Source of the DNA: an uncultured Bacteroidota bacterium
Lineage (GTDB): Bacteria > Bacteroidota > Bacteroidia > Bacteroidales > SZUA-534
Assembly (NCBI GenBank): GCA_937899145.1
Contig: CALBPW010000155.1
Location: forward strand, 1-7,331
Length of the DNA: 7,331 nt
Direction of reading: 5' to 3'
Shown: positions 1 to 5,013 of the stretch, one piece after another
Layout of the letters: every line of letters starts with the position of its first letter
Numbering within the stretch: position 1 is the first letter of the stretch
Notes under the pieces: generated by a model
Databases searched by the model: none
What the model saw: only the letters and a program-made list of their open reading frames with translations
What the model was told of the DNA's origin: nothing
Made by a program: the position numbers and the translations under genes

Positions 1-318
1 AAAGCCGGGATTCATATGTCTACATTTTATTATTACTATGAATGGGTCGATGATGTCTTGGATGATATCAAAAAACGCATGATGAATCTGCTTATCACCA
101 CTGTGGAGAGTAAGAACAGAGATACAGGCAACTTTCAGCAGGTTATGATAGAAATGCGCAATATGTTCCGGGATAATAGAAAGTATCTTGTTCCACTGGT
201 GCTGGAACAGCGGGGCGGAGAATTCGCTGTAAAGTATCGAGAGTATATCAAAGAACACTTTGCGGAGGATATCGGACTGGATTACAGGACCGGTAATGAT
301 GTTAAAAATGATGTGTAA
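1..318 (+). CDS. TetR/AcrR-type transcriptional regulator, C-terminal part (5' end outside window)
   Basis: The reading frame is open from base 1 (AAA GCC GGG ATT CAT ATG...) to a TAA stop at 316-318, so the ATG at 16 is probably an internal methionine and not the start. The first visible residues, AGIHMSTFYYYYEWVDDVL, match the recognition-helix end of a TetR DNA-binding domain (usual pattern: aGvs..tfYyyFxsKxxLl). The rest is a helical ligand-binding and dimerisation region. A segment near the middle, MFRDNRKYLVPLVLEQRGG followed by an EF..KYREYIKEHF stretch, resembles the C-terminal domains of Firmicutes-type TetR regulators, where a helix is followed by 'LL...gg..F'. What is missing is the first part of the HTH domain, roughly 30-40 residues. 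Proteins of this family are cytoplasmic repressors. The target cannot be told. The next gene starts 20 bases downstream on the same strand, so it may share a transcript or regulate the cassette, but no operator was identified. The family call rests on motif recognition only. Confidence 0.75.
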   Translation, partial: KAGIHMSTFYYYYEWVDDVLDDIKKRMMNLLITTVESKNRDTGNFQQVMIEMRNMFRDNRKYLVPLVLEQRGGEFAVKYREYIKEHFAEDIGLDYRTGNDVKNDV

Positions 319-338
319 CAATTATAAAAGTTAATGTG

Positions 339-1115
339 ATGAAAACAAAAATCACCGTTGGACGCAGTTCTGACAACGATATTGTTGTCAGTTCTGAGTA
401 CGAAACAGTTAGCGGACACCACGCAACTATCAGTCTGACCGATACAGGCTATCGGTTCGAGGACCACAGCACTAACGGCTCATATATCAACAGTCAGCGG
501 GTGCATAACACTGCTGTAATAATCAGGCACGGCGACAGCATTCTCTTGTCGAGGGCTTATTCGCTTTCGTGGCGGCAGATAGACGCCCTGCTGGCGACTG
601 ACCGTGCTACTCAACTGCGCGACAACCGCGCTACACAACTTAAACCACAATCGGTTGAATCAGTTGATGATGAAAATGCTGATAATTATGAAGAAGAAGA
701 TTATTCAAACTCTTCTATAGATATTGACAATAGCTACAACGAGCCAAAACCACAAAAAAGATATAGGCCAGATTGCCTTAGAGAGTTTAACTGGGGAGCA
801 TTTATGCTAACCGGATTATGGGGATTGTTCAATCATCATTGGTGGTTGTTTTTAGTGATGGGAGTATTAGATTCTATCGACACAATTTTTTTCAGTGACG
901 CACAGTGGGCTACAATTTTGTCGCTTGTTTTAGAGTTGTTAGTGGGCTTAGTAGTAGGCCATATCGGAAACGAATGGGCGTGGAAAGAAGAAAGAATAAC
1001 ATCGTCGCAAGAAGAAGCCGACCAGTTCGACCAAAAACAAAAGCGTTGGAATATTGCAGGAATAATAGTGGCAATACCAGTAGGCATTATTTTGTTTATG
1101 TTAATATTTGATTAG
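339..1115 (+). CDS. FHA domain protein with C-terminal DUF2628-like membrane region
   Basis: Predicted cytoplasmic phosphothreonine reader anchored in the inner membrane (258 aa from ATG 339). An in-frame GTG at 336 would add one residue; ATG is preferred. No Shine-Dalgarno is visible. FHA domain at about residues 4-75: the conserved Gly-Arg is at 8-9 (TVGRSSDND), the S-x-x-H motif is in TVSGHHA (S25, H28), and the Thr-Asn-Gly loop is in HSTNGSYIN (N46). These are the residues that contact phosphothreonine in the family. A linker of about 70 residues follows; it holds two copies of RATQL and then an acidic, Ser/Asn-rich stretch. From about 148 (REFNWGAFMLTGLWGL) comes a membrane region with about three hydrophobic segments (around 152-180, 190-210 and 238-258). 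Its motifs FNWGAF and GNEWAWKEE, then F..KQKRWNIAGI, resemble the DUF2628-type family of small membrane proteins. The function of that region is unknown. Gene 3, another FHA protein, follows after 18 bases. Confidence 0.85.
   Translation: MKTKITVGRSSDNDIVVSSEYETVSGHHATISLTDTGYRFEDHSTNGSYINSQRVHNTAVIIRHGDSILLSRAYSLSWRQIDALLATDRATQLRDNRATQLKPQSVESVDDENADNYEEEDYSNSSIDIDNSYNEPKPQKRYRPDCLREFNWGAFMLTGLWGLFNHHWWLFLVMGVLDSIDTIFFSDAQWATILSLVLELLVGLVVGHIGNEWAWKEERITSSQEEADQFDQKQKRWNIAGIIVAIPVGIILFMLIFD
603..641 (+). repeat. Two RATQL pentapeptide repeats in the FHA-protein linker
   Basis: The linker just after the FHA domain encodes RATQL twice, at 603-617 and 627-641, giving an 8-residue (24-base) period (RATQLRDN then RATQLKPQ). 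Third positions differ between copies (cgtgctactcaactg and cgcgctacacaactt), so the peptide is conserved better than the DNA. That may point to selection on the peptide, although two copies are weak evidence. A threonine in a short basic or polar context next to an FHA domain is a plausible phosphorylation and FHA-docking site; this is inference. Confidence 0.6.
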
Positions 1116-1133
1116 TTCTAAAATATAAATACT

Positions 1134-2696
1134 ATGTCAGAATTTAAGCAAACAGTATCAGGAACAGTGGGTTCGGGAATGAAGTCGCTGTTTGGCGGTG
1201 GTGGGCGTACCTACTACGAGTTGCAGCATAAAGTGTCGTCGGTGTATCATAAGGCGGGCGAAGCACAAAAAATCATTGTTGATGAAATAAAAATCGGGCG
1301 CAATCCCAAATGCCAAGTGCGCTTCGATGAGTCGTTTGAGACCGTCAGCCGCGAGCATGCCGCCATTGTGCGCGATGGTGACAATTGGAAACTCATCCAG
1401 CTTTCGAAAACCAACCCTACATATCTGAACGGGCACCCCGTTGCCAACGAGTGGTATCTGCAAAGTGGCGATGAAATTCAACTGTCAACCAACGGCCCGA
1501 AACTCGGATTTGTGGTGCCTCAGGGCAGCGGCTCGCTCATCAAAAGCATCGGACTCACACAGCGCGTCCCGATGTTCATCAATCAGGCTCTGCGGCCCTA
1601 CAAAACAGCGGTTACGGCACTTGTGTGCGCTTTGGTGCTTCTTATCTGCGGTGGTGTCTGGTTTGGAATCAGCCAGCACCAAACAATCAGAGCACAGGGC
1701 AATACAATAGCTGAGCAACAGCGTACGGCCGACAGTGTGCACCGCATTAATGAGCAGACGATAGCTGAACTTGCGGCTCAAAACGAGGAACAGAAAAAGG
1801 CCACGAAAAGAATTCAACAAAAATTTGAGGAGCAACGCCGCAAGCAAGAGGAACTTGCCCGCCGTTTGGACAGCATAAGGCGCGCTGCCGCAAGCCGGCC
1901 GCCTGTGGTTCACGATGGACCGCAAGTGGCTGCAGTTGAGCCGGCTGTTGTATCGCAGGAATCTGTTAATCAGGCTATTGAGAGCTGCATACCAAATGTT
2001 TTCTTCATCCATACAACCAAAATGAAGCTGACGGCACCCGACGGACGCTCTGAAGAAATTGATGATTTCAATTGGACGGGAACAGGTTTCCTGCTTTCCG
2101 ACGGACGTTTTGTTACTGCCCGCCACGTGGTTGAACCATGGATGTATCCTGATTTCAACGACACAACCGATGTGTTATTGAATCTGATTGCCAGCAACGG
2201 TGGCCGCATCGATGTGTGGCTTGAAGCCATATCGTCAACAGGCAAGCGGTTCACATTCAAAAACACACAATTCAAATACAAACGCAATGCCGACACTCGC
2301 GAAACATTAGACGACGGAACAGTCATAATACACGCATGGGATAATCCGTCGGATGTGGCATGGGTTAATGTTGACGACCGCAGTGGACTTAAAGCGGATG
2401 CCGCACTGTCGAATCAATTGCCACGCAATACCGAGCTAAAGATTCTGGGCTTTCCGCACGGCCTTGGAGCAAATTCGCCAACCGACATAACACCAATTTC
2501 GTCAACAGCCACCACCGCCACACCCGGACTGCAGAATGACGTGATTCTGACAACAAACTCCAACATTGAGCATGGCAATTCGGGAGGCCCGGCATTGGTC
2601 ATAAACGCACAAGGACAGATAGTTGTTGTCGGAGTTATATCGGCAATAACAGGTCGTTCTTTAGGTTTTATTGTTCCAATTTCTGAAATTTACTAA
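1134..2696 (+). CDS. FHA - transmembrane - coiled coil - trypsin-like serine protease
   Basis: A 520-residue predicted membrane-spanning protease. The N-terminus is Gly-rich (8-24). An FHA domain covers about 45-128: Gly-Arg in IKIGRNPKC (G55, R56), the S-R-x-H motif in TVSREHA (S72, H75), and NPTYLNG (94-100). One hydrophobic helix (about 159-179) is preceded by R154 and K157, so the positive-inside rule puts the FHA domain in the cytoplasm and the rest in the periplasm. A Gln/Glu/Lys/Arg-rich coiled coil (about 185-250) is followed by a short Pro-rich linker and a chymotrypsin-fold protease domain (about 275-520). The likely triad is His331 (VTARHVVEP), Asp407 (PSDVAWVNV) and Ser483 (HGNSGGPAL, the classic GNSGGP motif), all in the right order. 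A hydrophobic, Gly-containing VVGVISAITGRSLGFIVP end follows, as in DegP/HtrA-like proteases, but there is no PDZ domain. The triad looks intact. The gene lies between the FHA membrane protein and the secreted protein, in the same direction, so FHA-phosphothreonine binding may control proteolysis. The start ATG lies in an AT-rich leader without a Shine-Dalgarno. Confidence 0.9.
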   Translation: MSEFKQTVSGTVGSGMKSLFGGGGRTYYELQHKVSSVYHKAGEAQKIIVDEIKIGRNPKCQVRFDESFETVSREHAAIVRDGDNWKLIQLSKTNPTYLNGHPVANEWYLQSGDEIQLSTNGPKLGFVVPQGSGSLIKSIGLTQRVPMFINQALRPYKTAVTALVCALVLLICGGVWFGISQHQTIRAQGNTIAEQQRTADSVHRINEQTIAELAAQNEEQKKATKRIQQKFEEQRRKQEELARRLDSIRRAAASRPPVVHDGPQVAAVEPAVVSQESVNQAIESCIPNVFFIHTTKMKLTAPDGRSEEIDDFNWTGTGFLLSDGRFVTARHVVEPWMYPDFNDTTDVLLNLIASNGGRIDVWLEAISSTGKRFTFKNTQFKYKRNADTRETLDDGTVIIHAWDNPSDVAWVNVDDRSGLKADAALSNQLPRNTELKILGFPHGLGANSPTDITPISSTATTATPGLQNDVILTTNSNIEHGNSGGPALVINAQGQIVVVGVISAITGRSLGFIVPISEIY

Positions 2697-2708
2697 ATAG
2701 CGATAATT

Positions 2709-3563
2709 ATGAAAAGAATAACAGTAACAATAGCAGCAATGGCGTTTGCCACAATGTCGCAAGCGCAAATTCAGCAATCAGAGAACCGGTTGGTTACCGA
2801 ATCGGTTGGCGGCAGCTTGCTTGTAGTTGAGCAAACCTACAAGGTAAAAGACCGCAACGCCGAATTGTATTATGGACTCGACGGCCGCAATGAGTTTGGC
2901 AAATCGCTGTCAATAGCCGTGCGCCTGAATGGCGGATTGTGCTATACAAGCCAATTTGTGGCTCCTTGGCTTACCGACCCCAACTATCAGCGCTACAAGG
3001 CTGGCTATCTGCCAATTTATGCCGGAGCGCAATTCAAATATGTGGCCGATTCGGCTCTGCGAGGCTTCCCTTTCGACAGCACAGGCTGCAAAAAAAACGA
3101 ATCGGATATGGTTTATCTGACTGCCAAAACACCATTCGACGCGCAGGGACTTGAACCCGATACCGTAGCAGGCAACAAACAGGGATGGCTGCTTTGGGTG
3201 GTATCCAACGACACCGTCAACCGCACCGATTCGCTAATCATTGAGGCACGCTCCTGCAACATCACTGTTTCCGACACAATGCTGTTTCATAAAATGAATC
3301 AGCCTAAATATCAGGTTATTATAAGCAGTAAGCCTTATACCAATGTTTTAGGCGGAGTTTTTGTAACACCGCAATTCAGTGCCATTGGCAATGTGAAATT
3401 TATGCTGACAGGCATTATTGTCAAAAAAGACAACGAGTGGAAACTTGTAACCCCTTTTGTTAGGCAAGTCAGGCAACCGGCCGCTTCTATGGGCGAACTA
3501 ACCCCGATAACTCCCGAACAGCCAGCCAACAATCAGAGTAATAAAAACCGGAAAACCAGATAG
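2709..3563 (+). CDS. Unrecognised exported protein
   Basis: A 284-residue protein whose family I do not recognise. The N-terminus is a Sec signal peptide: MKR, a short hydrophobic core rich in Ala, Thr and Met, then SQA-QIQQ with cleavage expected after Ala19. There is no cysteine at the cleavage site, so it is not a lipoprotein; it should be periplasmic or secreted. The mature part looks beta-rich and soluble, with many alternating hydrophobic and polar stretches, no further membrane helix, and three cysteines (78, 127, 183). The last 30 residues are rich in Pro, Asn, Gln and Lys/Arg and look disordered. Spacing is 12 bases after the protease gene and 2 bases before the PP2C gene, so it is very probably cotranscribed and translated with them. 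It should share a compartment with the predicted protease domain of the upstream gene, which makes it a candidate substrate, inhibitor or sensor partner; this is inference from position only. Confidence 0.75.
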   Translation: MKRITVTIAAMAFATMSQAQIQQSENRLVTESVGGSLLVVEQTYKVKDRNAELYYGLDGRNEFGKSLSIAVRLNGGLCYTSQFVAPWLTDPNYQRYKAGYLPIYAGAQFKYVADSALRGFPFDSTGCKKNESDMVYLTAKTPFDAQGLEPDTVAGNKQGWLLWVVSNDTVNRTDSLIIEARSCNITVSDTMLFHKMNQPKYQVIISSKPYTNVLGGVFVTPQFSAIGNVKFMLTGIIVKKDNEWKLVTPFVRQVRQPAASMGELTPITPEQPANNQSNKNRKTR

Positions 3564-3565
3564 TT

Positions 3566-5011
3566 ATGAAAAGTAAAATCCAATTCAAACTTGCAGCCTA
3601 TTCCGATGCGGCCGGAAAATATAATCCGCAAGCCTACAACAATGGCAACGAAGATTGCTTTTACGTTGACGACAACTTGTCCGACAATCAGTCTAACCAT
3701 TTTGTCCCCGACCAGATAATCAATCTGTCAGATTGCGGAATGCTGATGGCAGTAGCCGACGGAATGGGCGGAATGAATGCCGGCGAGGTAGCTTCTGCCA
3801 TCGCAATAAAAACTGTTGAGGATTTTTTCGCGCCCGGCAAGGTCGCGCCTTCAATGGCAGCCGACAAAAAACAGCGTCAGCAATACCTCGAAACTCTTAT
3901 TGTTGAAGCCGACAAGCGCATAAAAGATGACGAAATAGCCAACCCCGAACACAGCAATATGGGGTCAACAATCATTCTGGCTTGGATGGTTGGAACTGAA
4001 ATAACCATCAGCTGGTGTGGCGATAGCCGCGCCTACCGGTTCAACCCAAAAACAGGCATCGAGCCACTGTCGGAAGATCACTCCTACGTGCAGGACCTTG
4101 TGCGCAAGGGCATTCTAACCTATCGCGACACCTTCGGGCATCCGCAAGGCAACATTGTAACCCGCAGCTTGGGCGACCCCTCAGGTCCGGCCCGCCCTGA
4201 AACACGCCATTTCAATGTGTTTCAAGACGATATAATTCTGCTTTGCAGCGACGGACTGAGCGGCGTTATTTACGACAAAGCCGACAAATACGAGTCGGGA
4301 CAACCAGTTTCGCTTTATAATCTGCAAGACATTATTGCCAATAATACCGAGTCGATGACCTATTGCAGGCAAGCTCTTTTTGATGCCGCACAAAAATCGG
4401 ACTGGTACGATAATGTAACGGCAATTCTTTGCCAGATAACCGGCAGCCCTAACATTATGCCGCAAAAAGACGAGAGTAAAACGGCAACGCCCAAAATAAA
4501 CATGGCGGACAGCGAAAATAATTTGCAAAACGCTGTTACTCAAAGTGTTTTTGTTATTCCAAAGAAAAAAATCCGTTATGCTTTTGCCGTCCTGTTGGCT
4601 TTTATTATCGGCGGTGGCGTTGTGTGGTATTGGCTTTCGGGCAGAAACGGAGAGCAGATTATGCCAACCGATGAACCGGAAGGCATAATGGAGCAACCTT
4701 CTGATTCCAATCCCGCTTTGCAAAAAACTGATTCTGACAGCATTATAGTAGAAGAAATAGATGAAGAAAAAATAGGAAATGAAGAAAAACCACGCGGCGA
4801 AAATAGAATAGGAAAAAGCGGCAAACCAAACACAATTGCCAATCAGAATGCCACGGCTGCCAAAACGCATGACGAACCGGCTGAAAACAAGCCGGACACA
4901 ACAATTTCAGAACAAAAGAGCAACACTCCGGGGCTGACACTAATAGAAGGCAGCCACGAAGCCGGAATAACACCAAGCGACAGCACATCTTCTAATAATT
5001 CATTAAAATAG
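3566..5011 (+). CDS. PP2C-family Ser/Thr phosphatase with C-terminal membrane anchor and polar tail
   Basis: Metal-dependent protein phosphatase (PPM/PP2C family) expected to remove phosphate from Ser/Thr on the kinase and its targets. The catalytic domain covers about residues 8-292. The PP2C motifs are in order: GNEDCF (E29, D30), ADGMGGMNAGE (D65, G66, metal ligands), MGSTIILAW (133-140), ISWCGDSRAYRF (D153, R155), SEDHS (D171, H172), TRSLGD (D204), LLCSDGLSG (D229) and WYDNVTAI (D282, N283). All metal-binding acids appear present. A basic stretch (PKKKIRY, 332-338) precedes a transmembrane helix (about 338-357), which puts the phosphatase in the cytoplasm. The last about 120 residues are polar, acidic and low-complexity (Glu, Asp, Asn, Ser, Thr), with no recognised domain, and should lie in the periplasm. 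The kinase starts 2 bases after the stop, a tight writer-eraser pair. Typical bacterial PP2C enzymes are about 240-260 residues, so the anchor and tail are the unusual part. Confidence 0.95.
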   Translation: MKSKIQFKLAAYSDAAGKYNPQAYNNGNEDCFYVDDNLSDNQSNHFVPDQIINLSDCGMLMAVADGMGGMNAGEVASAIAIKTVEDFFAPGKVAPSMAADKKQRQQYLETLIVEADKRIKDDEIANPEHSNMGSTIILAWMVGTEITISWCGDSRAYRFNPKTGIEPLSEDHSYVQDLVRKGILTYRDTFGHPQGNIVTRSLGDPSGPARPETRHFNVFQDDIILLCSDGLSGVIYDKADKYESGQPVSLYNLQDIIANNTESMTYCRQALFDAAQKSDWYDNVTAILCQITGSPNIMPQKDESKTATPKINMADSENNLQNAVTQSVFVIPKKKIRYAFAVLLAFIIGGGVVWYWLSGRNGEQIMPTDEPEGIMEQPSDSNPALQKTDSDSIIVEEIDEEKIGNEEKPRGENRIGKSGKPNTIANQNATAAKTHDEPAENKPDTTISEQKSNTPGLTLIEGSHEAGITPSDSTSSNNSLK

Positions 5012-5013
5012 AA

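Noticed and set aside
319..338. Cassette promoter of Bacteroidota type (TTTG / TAnnTTTG) before the first FHA gene
   Set aside because: No convincing match to either element was seen in the short gap or just upstream of it.
1485..2126. Minus-strand ORF of 213 codons
   Set aside because: It overlaps the FHA-protease coiled coil and protease domain in antisense; no recognisable domain.
4181..4870. Minus-strand ORF of 229 codons
   Set aside because: It is antisense to the PP2C gene, with runs of Phe/Tyr that reflect the complement of Lys/Glu-rich coding sequence.
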